Shown: in pieces, positions 48,846 through 57,038 of the stretch | How positions within the stretch are numbered: position 1 is the first letter of the stretch | Layout: every line of letters starts with the position of its first letter | DNA from: AV40 sp963817335 | GTDB lineage: Bacteria > Verrucomicrobiota > Verrucomicrobiia > Chthoniobacterales > UBA10450 | DNA: 64,000 bases | NCBI GenBank assembly: GCA_963817335.1 | Contig: CAWFNX010000001.1 | Location: 806,001 to 870,000, forward strand | Direction of reading: 5' to 3' | Translations under genes and position numbers: made by a program | The notes under the pieces: generated by a model | What the model saw: only the letters and a program-made list of their open reading frames with translations | The model's database searches: none | Told to the model about the DNA's origin: nothing

Positions 48846-49430
48846 GTGGACCAATCAGCCCTTCAAAGATTCCTGCTCGCGTTCATCCCGGTGTTTGTCG
48901 CCATCGACCCCATCGGGTTGGTCGCGATTTTCATGGGACTTGGCACGAACGCATCCCATGAACATCGCAGACGTCAGGCGTCTCTCGGACTGCTGACCGG
49001 GCTATTGGTGGCAGTCGGCTTTATCTTTCTCGGCAAAGGAATTTTCGCCGCTCTTGGAATTACCGTGGCCGATTTTCAGGTGGCGGGCGGATTGATCCTG
49101 CTCGCTCTTGCCGTGCGCGAATTGGTCGGTTACGGCCGGGCCGATCGCGATACCGACAATGAGTTCGGGGTTGTCCCGCTTGGGATGCCGTTAATCGCCG
49201 GACCGGCTTTGTTGACCGCGCTTCTGATCCTGGTCGACAGCGTGGGCGTGGTGTTCACGTTGTTGTCGCTAATCGGGAATCTCGCGATCGTGGCGATTGC
49301 GCTTTGCAACGCTGAGCGGTTCGCGCGGTTGATGGGAAAACAGGGGCTGCGCGGGATTTCGAAAATTATCGCGCTGCTGTTGGCGGCGATCGCCATCAGC
49401 TTGATCCGACGCGGTTGGCAGACGCATTAG
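48846..49430 (+). CDS. MarC family integral membrane protein
   Basis: 194 residues with six predicted helices and the family layout: FLLAFIPVFVAIDPIGLVAIF near the start, HRRRQASLGLLTGLLVAVGF, DFQVAGGLILLALAVREL, and PLGMPLIAGPALLTALLIL. MarC proteins have no settled transport substrate. Starts with GTG at 48846, divergent from the M3 peptidase. Confidence 0.93.
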   Translation: MDQSALQRFLLAFIPVFVAIDPIGLVAIFMGLGTNASHEHRRRQASLGLLTGLLVAVGFIFLGKGIFAALGITVADFQVAGGLILLALAVRELVGYGRADRDTDNEFGVVPLGMPLIAGPALLTALLILVDSVGVVFTLLSLIGNLAIVAIALCNAERFARLMGKQGLRGISKIIALLLAAIAISLIRRGWQTH

Positions 49431-49454
49431 CGTCTGCCTGGTCGCTCGATCAAC

Positions 49455-49835
49455 TTACATGTGGGGCTGGCCGGGCATCGCGCGCTTTAGCTCGGCATCT
49501 TTGTCGCCGTGCTGGTAGCGAAAGTTCAGCTCACCCTCGATCGCGTAGATCTCCTTCTGCTGATCGGAGAACGCTTCGCCTCCGTGGTGGATGAATACCG
49601 GTTCTCCGCGGTGTCCCGGCAGGTTTGTTTGGGTCTGCGGGATTTGGCGATAGAGATCGAGCCGGCGTTGCTGCAATTGGGCCGTCGTCCATTTCTTGAA
49701 CGGTGAATTTGCCGGCGAATAAGAGCCGGGTCCGGTTGTCTTAGGGCCGACTGGCTGGCCGTTTCCAGGTGTGCCCTGGCCAAAAGCAGAGCCGACTGCG
49801 ACCGCGGCGATCACAACTGCCAATAATGTTTTCAT
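49455..49835 (-). CDS. Small exported protein of unknown function
   Basis: 126 residues from the ATG ending at 49835 with a signal peptide (MKTLLAVVIAAVAVGSAFGQ). The mature part is proline- and glycine-rich at first (TPGNGQPVGPKTTGPGSYSP), then charged and helical (KKWTTAQLQQRRLDLYRQIP). It ends GDKDAELKRAMPGQPHM. No family recognised. Twelve extra residues upstream belong to an unlikely longer reading. Confidence 0.7.
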   Translation of the reverse strand: MKTLLAVVIAAVAVGSAFGQGTPGNGQPVGPKTTGPGSYSPANSPFKKWTTAQLQQRRLDLYRQIPQTQTNLPGHRGEPVFIHHGGEAFSDQQKEIYAIEGELNFRYQHGDKDAELKRAMPGQPHM

Positions 49836-50012
49836 AGTGTGTATATTAGATTCGATCCTCCTCGAGCTCAAAGGTTCAAATATTCAACCGCGGGCCGGGT
49901 CCGACGTTGCGGAAGATTTGCTCGCTTTTGCAATACTTTTGGCTCTATTCCCGTCCAACCATCTGCGGGTTGACACGCTTAGGAGCGTTGTTAACGTCCA
50001 CGCCCTTAAATT

Positions 50013-51353
50013 ATGAGATTTCCGCTCGCATTAACGACGAAAATCGCTGCCTACATTGTTGGGCAGAAGCTGCGCGGCACGAAGAAGTTCGCGACCGTAT
50101 TGCAGCTGGAACCGTTGCATACCTGCAACCTGACCTGCACCGGTTGCGGCCGGATCCGCGAGTACTCGACCTCGATGAAGGATGTGATGCCGCTGGAGGA
50201 TTGTCTTGGCGCAGCCGCGGAATGTAACGCCCCGATGGTGTCGATTTGCGGCGGCGAACCGCTGATTTATCCGCAAATCGAAGCACTGGTGAACGGCGTA
50301 CTCGAGCAGGGCCGCATCGTTTACATTTGCACCAACGCGATGTTCATGCGCAAAAAGATGCGCGAATGGATGGCGAAAGAATTGTCCCGCCCGGGCGGGA
50401 CGAATCGCGAATCGCGAAATGATCTCGAGGGCAAGATCGGCATTTTACTGGCGCAAGGTCTAATCAGCGAAAAGGATGCAGCTGAGATTCGAAAAGGGCC
50501 GAAAGATGAGAAGAAACCCGTCATTGCGCCGAGCAACTGGATGTATTGGAACGTGCACCTCGACGGACTGGAGCGCATTCACGACCTGATCGTTGAGCGC
50601 GAAGGCGTGTTCAAGGAATGCATCCTTGCGATCAAGATGGCGAAGATCCTCGGCTACCAGGTCGCGACCAACACCACGGTCTACAAAGAAACCGACATGG
50701 ACGAGCTCGAACAAATGTTCGATTACCTTTCCGACCTCGGCGTCGACGGCCACACGATCACGCCCGGTTACGATTACGACGCGGCCAAGAAAGACATGGT
50801 CGCGCGTTTGAACCTGCAGCCGGAGAATTTCTTCCTCACCCGCGATCTGACGGTGGAGAAGTTCCGCCGCATGGATGAGTGGATGAATCGCTACACGTTT
50901 TTTGGAACGCCGGTCTATTTCGAATTCCTGGCGGGCAAACGCGATTTGACCTGCTCGGCTTGGGCGATCCCAACCCGCAACATCAAGGGTTGGAAGGCGC
51001 CGTGCTATTTCATGACCGACGCGGTGGGCACCAACGGCACCGGACACTATGCCAGTTACGCCGAGCTGCTCGAGAACGTGGATTGGGACAAATACGGCGT
51101 CGTTGACGGGGTTGCGCGCGACCCGCGTTGCGAGAATTGCATGACCCACTGCGGCTACGAGCCCACCGCCAGCCTTGGATTGAACGCACAACCCGGTGAC
51201 ACTTGGAAGACTTTGAAATTCAATTTCGGCGCACGACCGAAACCAACTGGACGCGGCAACGAAATTCTCGCGTTCAACGGCGTGAGTTCAGGCAATGGTC
51301 ATTTAACAGGCAAACAGGCGCAAGCCGAAGCCGCCGAGACGAAGGCGTCGTAA
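50013..51353 (+). CDS. hpnH: Adenosyl-hopene transferase HpnH (radical SAM)
   Basis: Radical SAM enzyme that adds adenosine to diploptene in the first step of extended (C35) hopanoid synthesis. 446 residues. The cluster motif CX3CX2C is at C38, C42 and C45 (CNLTCTGC), then the SAM-binding ICGGEPLIYPQIEAL. HpnH-typical NVHLDGLERIHD and YDYDAAKKDMVARL follow. An extra segment near residues 120-175 (LEGKIGILLAQGLISEKDAA) is not expected and makes this homologue longer than the usual 340 or so. Its neighbour is squalene-hopene cyclase, which settles the pathway. Confidence 0.95.
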   Translation: MRFPLALTTKIAAYIVGQKLRGTKKFATVLQLEPLHTCNLTCTGCGRIREYSTSMKDVMPLEDCLGAAAECNAPMVSICGGEPLIYPQIEALVNGVLEQGRIVYICTNAMFMRKKMREWMAKELSRPGGTNRESRNDLEGKIGILLAQGLISEKDAAEIRKGPKDEKKPVIAPSNWMYWNVHLDGLERIHDLIVEREGVFKECILAIKMAKILGYQVATNTTVYKETDMDELEQMFDYLSDLGVDGHTITPGYDYDAAKKDMVARLNLQPENFFLTRDLTVEKFRRMDEWMNRYTFFGTPVYFEFLAGKRDLTCSAWAIPTRNIKGWKAPCYFMTDAVGTNGTGHYASYAELLENVDWDKYGVVDGVARDPRCENCMTHCGYEPTASLGLNAQPGDTWKTLKFNFGARPKPTGRGNEILAFNGVSSGNGHLTGKQAQAEAAETKAS

Positions 51354-51428
51354 GATCGATCCGCCTTCGTCATGACTACGGCGTGACAAGCGGTCGTTAT
51401 TGGGCAAAGTCCAAGACTAGCAACCTCA

Positions 51429-53426
51429 ATGAGTTCTTCAGGAAACGTTATCGCATTGCGAAGCGCGACTCCGGAGCGTGACCAGCCGTTCGTCGCGACT
51501 GACTCCGACATCGCGGATGCGATCGGGCGCGCGCAGCAGAACTTGTTGCGGCAGCAACATGAAGATGGCCACTGGTGTGGCGAATTGGTGGTCGATAGCA
51601 CGCTCTGCTCGGACTTCGTGCTGTTCATGCACTGGCTTGGCGAAGTTGACGTTGCTCTCCAGGAACGTTGCGCCCGCCACATTCTGAAACGCCAACTGCC
51701 AGACGGCGGGTGGAACATTTATTTTGGCGGCCCGAGCGAGATCAACGCATCGATCAAAGGCTATTTCGCGCTCAAGCTGGCCGATTATTCGCCCGATCTG
51801 CCGTTCATGCGGAAAGCGCGCGAGAACATTTTGCGACTCGGCGGTATCCCGCGGATGAACACGTTCAGTAAACTTTATCTCGCGCTGCTCGGCCAGTTCC
51901 CGTGGAAATATCTGCCGACGATTCCGGTGGAAATGATTTTGCTCCCGAGCTGGGCGCCGTTTCACATCTACAAGATGTCATCCTGGAGCCGGGCGATGCT
52001 CATTCCACTCGCGATCATCAACCATTTCAAACCGACCCGGTCGTTGCCTGGAAACAAGCAATTGCACGAACTGTATCCGCTCGGCACCGAGCAAAGCGAC
52101 CTGCGCTTGCCCCGCAGCGAGAAATTCTGGACCTGGGGCAATTTCTTTCTCCGGGTCAATGATGTCCTGAAAGTTCTGCACCCGCTGCGAATCAATCCCA
52201 TGCGGAAACGCGCGCTGGAGGAGGCGGAACGTTGGATGCTGGAGCGAATCGGCGAGGGGAGCGACGGACTGGCGGCGGTATATCCCGCGATGCTCAATTG
52301 CATGATCGCGCTGCGCGTTCTCGGTTATCCCAAAGATCATCCGGTTTATAAGAAGGCCACAAAAGATTTCGTCGGACTGTTCGTCGACGATCCGGAAGAC
52401 TTTCGAATTCAACCCTGCCTCTCTCCGATTTGGGACACCGCGATCAATCTGATCTCGCTCGCTGAATCGGGTATGCCGGCCGACGATCCGGCATTGCGTC
52501 GCGCGGCGAAATGGCTGCTGGACAAGGAAGTGCGGAGCCGCGGGGACTGGACGCATAACAATTCACATCGCGAAGCGAGCGGCTGGGCGTTTGAGTACAA
52601 CAACGTTTACTATCCGGACACCGACGACACCGCGATGGTGTTGATGGCGTTGCGACTCGCCAAACCAGAGAATGACTCCGAGCTCGCGAATACTTTTCGG
52701 CGCGCGCTCGATTGGCAAATGAGTTTCCAATGTCGCGATGGCGGTTGGGCAGCTTTCGACAAAAACGTTACCACGCCGTGGCTGGAGGACATGCCGTTCG
52801 CCGATCACAACGCGATCCTCGATCCGACTTGCAGCGATTTGACCGCCCGCACCCTGGAGTTGCTTGGCTACATCAATTTCAATCCTAAAGTCCGCAGTGT
52901 TCGCGACGCGATCCAATATTTGATCGATACCCAGGAGTCGGACGGCTCGTGGTATGGACGCTGGGGCGTGAATTACATTTACGGAACCTGGCAAGTGCTG
53001 CGCGGATTGCGCGCGATCGGTCACAACATGACGCAGGACTGGATTTTGCGGGGTCGCGACTGGCTTGAGAGTTGTCAGAACGACGACGGCGGTTGGGGTG
53101 AGACCTGCGCCACTTACGAAAATCCGGCGACCAAAGGCATTGGCAAGAGCACCGCGTCGCAAACTGCCTGGGCGATCATGGGCATCTGTGCCTGCGGCGA
53201 TTTAAATCGCACCAGCATTCAACGCGGACTGCGTTTTCTGTTGAGCACGCAAAAGAACGACGGCTCATGGAACGAACCGGAGATCACCGGCACCGGATTT
53301 CCCGGAGTGTTCTATCTGAAGTACGACATGTACCGCCAAAATTTCCCGCTCCTGGCCCTCGCGACCTACGTGAATTACCGGAATGGTTTCATCACCCAGC
53401 CGGGATTCTATCAGGCGCCCAGGTAG
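51429..53426 (+). CDS. shc: Squalene-hopene cyclase
   Basis: Cyclises squalene to hopene, making membrane hopanoids. 665 residues. The catalytic DXDD motif is at residues 397-402 (DTDDTA), and several QW repeats are visible: HEDGHWCGEL near 45, LPDGGWNIYFGG near 90, CRDGGWAAFDKN, QESDGSWYGRWG, QNDDGGWGETC and QKNDGSWNEPE. It begins 75 bases after hpnH and both are probably one operon. The TAG stop (53424-53426) is supplied by the dispersed GGTAGCGGC palindrome. Confidence 0.98.
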   Translation: MSSSGNVIALRSATPERDQPFVATDSDIADAIGRAQQNLLRQQHEDGHWCGELVVDSTLCSDFVLFMHWLGEVDVALQERCARHILKRQLPDGGWNIYFGGPSEINASIKGYFALKLADYSPDLPFMRKARENILRLGGIPRMNTFSKLYLALLGQFPWKYLPTIPVEMILLPSWAPFHIYKMSSWSRAMLIPLAIINHFKPTRSLPGNKQLHELYPLGTEQSDLRLPRSEKFWTWGNFFLRVNDVLKVLHPLRINPMRKRALEEAERWMLERIGEGSDGLAAVYPAMLNCMIALRVLGYPKDHPVYKKATKDFVGLFVDDPEDFRIQPCLSPIWDTAINLISLAESGMPADDPALRRAAKWLLDKEVRSRGDWTHNNSHREASGWAFEYNNVYYPDTDDTAMVLMALRLAKPENDSELANTFRRALDWQMSFQCRDGGWAAFDKNVTTPWLEDMPFADHNAILDPTCSDLTARTLELLGYINFNPKVRSVRDAIQYLIDTQESDGSWYGRWGVNYIYGTWQVLRGLRAIGHNMTQDWILRGRDWLESCQNDDGGWGETCATYENPATKGIGKSTASQTAWAIMGICACGDLNRTSIQRGLRFLLSTQKNDGSWNEPEITGTGFPGVFYLKYDMYRQNFPLLALATYVNYRNGFITQPGFYQAPR

Positions 53427-53474
53427 CGGCGGTTCACCGAACCGCCATGGCGATTGAGGTCAATCGCCGCTACC
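53422..53474. repeat. GGTAGCGGCGATTGACC palindrome, copy 6 (reversed)
   Basis: GGTAGCGGCGGTTCACCGAA then GGCGATTGAGGTCAATCGCC and GCTACC. The shc stop codon is its fourth to sixth base. Confidence 0.92.
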
Positions 53475-53513
53475 AGCAATTGACCGCAATTCGGCGCGGC
53501 CTAACGTGTTTGT

Positions 53514-54131
53514 ATGGCATACGAACTACCAAAATTACCTTACGCCTACAACGCGCTCGAACCGCATATCGACGCGCGCACGATGGAAATCCATCACACC
53601 AAGCATCATCAGGCGTACATCACAAATCTAAACAACGCGATCAAAGGCAAAGGCGACCTGGAGAAAAAATCGGTCGAGGATTTGATTCGCGATTTGAATT
53701 CTGTTCCGGAAGACATTCGTACGGCGGTCCGCAACAATGGAGGCGGCCACGCGAACCATTCGTTCTTCTGGAAAATAATGGGCCCGAACGCGGGCGGGGA
53801 ACCGAAAGGCAAGCTGGCTGACGACATCAAATCGACGTTCGGCGGTTTCGATCAGTTCAAAGAAAAATTCGCGGACGCCGGGGTGAAACGTTTCGGCAGC
53901 GGCTGGGCCTGGTTGATCAAAAACAGCAGCGGCAAGTTGGAAATCGTTTCGACGGCGAACCAGGACAGTCCACTGATGGGCAAAGGTGTCTCCGGAGTTG
54001 AAGGCACGCCGATCCTTGGGGTCGACGTTTGGGAGCACGCCTACTATCTCAATTATCAAAACCGCCGGCCGGATTATATCAAGGCCTGGTGGAACGTGGT
54101 GAATTGGGACGCGGTGGCCAAGAATTATTGA
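53514..54131 (+). CDS. sod: Superoxide dismutase (Fe/Mn type)
   Basis: Detoxifies superoxide. 205 residues. Metal ligands are in MEIHHTKHHQAYITNLN, NNGGGHANHSFFWKIM, the aspartate and histidine of GVDVWEHAYYLNYQNRRPDY, and the closing WWNVVNWDAV. The GGHANHSFFW and GPNAGGEPKG segments favour the manganese type, but metal preference cannot be fixed by eye. ATG start. Flanked by two different palindromes. Confidence 0.96.
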   Translation: MAYELPKLPYAYNALEPHIDARTMEIHHTKHHQAYITNLNNAIKGKGDLEKKSVEDLIRDLNSVPEDIRTAVRNNGGGHANHSFFWKIMGPNAGGEPKGKLADDIKSTFGGFDQFKEKFADAGVKRFGSGWAWLIKNSSGKLEIVSTANQDSPLMGKGVSGVEGTPILGVDVWEHAYYLNYQNRRPDYIKAWWNVVNWDAVAKNY

Positions 54132-54138
54132 GATTTGG

Positions 54139-54207
54139 TGTAGCCACCGCCCTGTGGGCGGTCCTCATTTGACTTCTGCGAAGACGGGCCACAGGCCCGT
54201 GGCTACA
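54139..54207. repeat. Palindrome TGTAGCCACCGCCCTGTGGGCGG
   Basis: Left stem ACCGCCCTGTGGGCGGT, right stem CGGGCCACAGGCCCG, with ends TGTAGCCAC and GTGGCTACA. Same layout as the other families, but different sequence. Fills the sod-dapL gap. Confidence 0.85.
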
Positions 54208-54212
54208 ACAGA

Positions 54213-55454
54213 ATGGCTTATCTAAACGAAAATTATCTCAAGCTTCAGGCCGGTTATCTTTTTCCGGAGATCGCGCGACGGGTCCGCGAGTTCTGCGAAA
54301 AAAATCCAGACGCGGCGAAGAAGTTGATTCGTTGCGGCATCGGTGACGTAACCGAGCCGCTGCCGCAGGCGGCAATTGACGCGATGAAGCGCGCAGCCGA
54401 CGAACTCGGACACCGCGAGACTTTTCACGGTTACGGTCCCGAGCAGGGTTACGAGTTCCTGCGGTCGGCAATCGCGCAGCACGATTTTCGCGATCGCAAG
54501 ATCGACATCGCTGACGACGAAATTTTTGTTTCGGACGGATCGAAATGCGATTGCGGCTTCATTTTGGATATTCTGGGCGACCAAAACAAAGTTGCGGTGC
54601 CCGATCCGGTTTATCCGGTTTATGTCGATACCAACGTGATGGCGGGGCATACCGGCGCGCCGCGAAAAGACGGCAGTTATGAAGGCATTGTTTATCTGCC
54701 CTGCACCGCGGAAAACAATTTCGTTCCCGAACCGCCCGGCGGCGGCCGGGAGCACGTGGATCTGATTTATCTTTGTTTTCCCAATAATCCCACGGGCGCG
54801 GTGGCGACGCGCGAGCAGCTTGAGGCTTGGATCGATTACGCGCGGCAGCATGACGCGCTGATTTTGTTCGACGCGGCCTACGAAGCCTACATTTCGGATC
54901 CAAAGATTCCGCATTCGATCTTTGAGCTGAACGGGGCCCGCGAGCACGCGGTCGAGTTTCGCAGCTTCTCGAAAATTGGCGGATTTACCGGGGTGCGTTG
55001 CGGTTTCACCGTGATGCCGAAAACAGTTTTGGCCCGAACTGATTCCGGCAAAAAGATGCCGTTGCACCCGTTGTGGCATCGGCGATGGAGCACAAAATCA
55101 AACAGTGTGAGTTATCCCGTGCAACGCGCGGCCGAAGCGCTGTATTCCGCCGAAGGTCACAAACAATGTCGCGCGTTGATCGATCATTACATGGGCAACG
55201 CGAAAATTTTGGGCAAAGCCTGCGAAGAGATCGGTTTGAAAGTTTATGGCGGCCGCAGCGCGCCTTACGTCTGGGTTAAGACTCCTACGGGTCTGACCAG
55301 TTGGCAGATGTTCGACCGGATGTTGAATGAGATTAACGTGGTGATTACGCCGGGCGCGGGATTCGGCGCCCAGGGCGAAGGTTATTTCCGGGTTTCAGCG
55401 TTCAACAGTCGTGAAAACGCGGAAGAAGTCGCACGCCGGCTGAAGCAATTGTAA
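54213..55454 (+). CDS. dapL: LL-diaminopimelate aminotransferase (DapL)
   Basis: Makes LL-diaminopimelate directly from tetrahydrodipicolinate, a short route to lysine and peptidoglycan found in Verrucomicrobiota, Chlamydiae and plants. 413 residues, the family size. Signatures: LIRCGIGDVTEPLP, GYGPEQGYEFLR, YLCFPNNPTGAVATREQL, FDAAYEAYISDP and SFSKIGGFTGVRCGF with the PLP lysine at 254. ATG 54213 is preceded by a palindrome. Confidence 0.97.
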   Translation: MAYLNENYLKLQAGYLFPEIARRVREFCEKNPDAAKKLIRCGIGDVTEPLPQAAIDAMKRAADELGHRETFHGYGPEQGYEFLRSAIAQHDFRDRKIDIADDEIFVSDGSKCDCGFILDILGDQNKVAVPDPVYPVYVDTNVMAGHTGAPRKDGSYEGIVYLPCTAENNFVPEPPGGGREHVDLIYLCFPNNPTGAVATREQLEAWIDYARQHDALILFDAAYEAYISDPKIPHSIFELNGAREHAVEFRSFSKIGGFTGVRCGFTVMPKTVLARTDSGKKMPLHPLWHRRWSTKSNSVSYPVQRAAEALYSAEGHKQCRALIDHYMGNAKILGKACEEIGLKVYGGRSAPYVWVKTPTGLTSWQMFDRMLNEINVVITPGAGFGAQGEGYFRVSAFNSRENAEEVARRLKQL

Positions 55455-55508
55455 GTAGCGGCGATTCACCTCAATCGCCATTTGGCGGTTCGGTGAACCG
55501 CCGCTACC
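55454..55508. repeat. GGTAGCGGCGATTGACC palindrome, copy 7
   Basis: AGTAGCGGCGATTCACCTCA then GGCGGTTCGGTGAACCGCC and GCTACC. Starts at the last base of the dapL stop codon. Confidence 0.9.
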
Positions 55509-55562
55509 TGATTTTCGTTGCGAACTATCTAGGGCGCGTAACATTCCGGCGGAGAATTGCGG

Positions 55563-56042
55563 GTGGCCGAAGAGAAACAAGATCTGCTGCAGCTTTATCG
55601 CTTTTGCTTTCTGATGCTGGCTGATGCCGCGAAAGCGCAGGAGATTTTTCACGCGACCTTGCGGGAAGCGGCTCAACAAGCGGCCAACGGCGAGGCGCCG
55701 CGCGACCGGCTGTGGTTCTTTCGAAACGCGCGCTGGCGCTGTCTGGAAGCCGGCGAACAGGGATTGCAGGCGGAGGAGGTTGATTTTGAACAGGAAGAGC
55801 TTGCAGCGTGGGGGCCGTCCCAGATCGAAAAGCTCGAGCCTCAGCAGTTGGCCGTCTGGATTGCGGGAGCGGCGGATCCTCAACGAACAGCAATGGCACT
55901 CTTTTATTTGGATGAGTTTAGCTATCGGGATTTGCTTTCGGTGACCGAATTGAAACCCGCCGAACTATCCAAGTTGCTCGGCGATGGCCGACGGCAGTTT
56001 CAAGCGTGGTTGGATGCAACCATCCCGGTCATTCAACCATGA
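55563..56042 (+). CDS. RNA polymerase sigma factor-like protein (ECF type, partial regions)
   Basis: 159 residues from GTG 55563, preceded by GGAG. Early region LLQLYRFCFLMLADAAKAQEIFHATL resembles sigma region 2, and the late LDEFSYRDLLSVTELKPAELSKLLGDGRRQFQAWL resembles region 4 with a helix-turn-helix. Conservation is weak, so this may be an ECF sigma factor or a derived adaptor. Its stop overlaps the start of the next gene (ATGA), which encodes a single-pass membrane protein, as in sigma/anti-sigma pairs. Confidence 0.68.
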   Translation: MAEEKQDLLQLYRFCFLMLADAAKAQEIFHATLREAAQQAANGEAPRDRLWFFRNARWRCLEAGEQGLQAEEVDFEQEELAAWGPSQIEKLEPQQLAVWIAGAADPQRTAMALFYLDEFSYRDLLSVTELKPAELSKLLGDGRRQFQAWLDATIPVIQP

Positions 56043-56815
56043 GCACCACCGCTCAGCTCTCGAGACGCGATAAGGTGCTCATCCATTGTGCGCCGATCCG
56101 GGATGATCATATCGACGACCGCGCACTTCGCACGGCAGTGCATCACGCCCGCAAGACGGACGCGTTCGCAGTGCAGCAGAGCTTTGACAAAGCGGCAATC
56201 GCCTTGGTCCAGGCCGTTCCGATTCCGAAGGAAATCATCGAGTGGGTGCCGACAGAATCATTTATCGCTCCGCCGCGGCGGACCTGGAAGAAGTACGTCC
56301 AGAATCCGGTTTTTCTTGCTACCGGGATCGCGGCGCTCGTGATCGCGGTCATTCTAACTTTCCAACTGATCGATCGACTGAACCGGTTTCCGGGCGAGCC
56401 GACCGCACGTCGATTACTAACCACCGCGTCATCGACCCACTCGGTGATTCTCGATCCGGTGAAAACAAATGCCGGTTCGCTGGGCGATTACTTTTTCATG
56501 AAACACAGACTCGCTCATTACGACGTTCCGCCTGAATTCGCCGACCTAAAAACACTTGGGGTTCGGGTTTTTGACGATGAAGAGGGCCAACGCGTGGCTC
56601 AAGTATGGGCTGTGGAAAAGAAATTGCAGTTTTTTCTCTTTCCGACGCAGCGCGATCCCAAGACCGGCGCGACGAAACATTTCACCGGCTGGCGTTATGT
56701 CGATCAGGATCGCTGGACCGGCGTAGTGAAAGAAGAGGGCGGGGTCTGTTTTATGGCTGCCATTCGCGGAAGCGAAAAAGATCTCGCACCATACGTTTCG
56801 AACAAGAAAGAATAA
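56039..56815 (+). CDS. Single-pass membrane protein coupled to sigma-like gene (anti-sigma candidate)
   Basis: 258 residues starting at the overlapping ATG 56039. A cytoplasmic N-terminal region of about 85 residues, one transmembrane helix (FLATGIAALVIAVILTFQLI, near residues 92-111), and an outer region of about 145 residues with no known motif. The domain order fits a transmembrane anti-sigma factor, and the four-base overlap with the sigma-like gene supports it. A zinc-binding anti-sigma motif is not seen. A longer reading adds 11 residues inside the upstream gene. Confidence 0.65.
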   Translation: MSTTAQLSRRDKVLIHCAPIRDDHIDDRALRTAVHHARKTDAFAVQQSFDKAAIALVQAVPIPKEIIEWVPTESFIAPPRRTWKKYVQNPVFLATGIAALVIAVILTFQLIDRLNRFPGEPTARRLLTTASSTHSVILDPVKTNAGSLGDYFFMKHRLAHYDVPPEFADLKTLGVRVFDDEEGQRVAQVWAVEKKLQFFLFPTQRDPKTGATKHFTGWRYVDQDRWTGVVKEEGGVCFMAAIRGSEKDLAPYVSNKKE

Positions 56816-56848
56816 TTGGAGCGGCGGTCATAGACCGCCGCTACAGCG
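56816..56848. repeat. Short palindrome GAGCGGCGGTCATAGACCGCCGCTAC
   Basis: Perfect stem AGCGGCGGTC / GACCGCCGCT with a 3-base loop, directly after the membrane-protein stop. Unlike an intrinsic terminator, it has no T run. Confidence 0.8.
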
Positions 56849-56897
56849 TCGCATTGACAGTTCGCGACCACGAATGAACGTTGTCGCCGCTTGCTTC

Positions 56898-56969
56898 GCC
56901 AGGGTAGCTCAGCGGTAGAGCAGGGGACTCATAAGCCCTTGGTCGGGAGTTCAATTCTCCCCCCTGGCA
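56898..56969 (+). tRNA. tRNA-Met (anticodon CAT)
   Basis: Cloverleaf is readable: acceptor GCCAGGG pairs with CCCTGGC, T arm GGGAG-TTCAATT-CTCCC, and the seven-base anticodon loop CTCATAA gives CAT. The D arm is TAGCTCAGCGGTAGAGCA. One A-G mismatch closes the anticodon stem. CCA is not encoded. CAT leaves open an isoleucine (lysidine) tRNA, but the body fits elongator methionine. Confidence 0.9.
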
Positions 56970-57038
56970 GTCTTTTAATTGCCAATTGCCAATTGATGAG
57001 CGTTGAATGACTGAGCTTCAACGCAGCGTTTTTTATTC

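Noticed and set aside
54222..55079. A 285-codon open frame on the minus strand
   Set aside because: It is antisense to dapL, which is full length with its PLP lysine.
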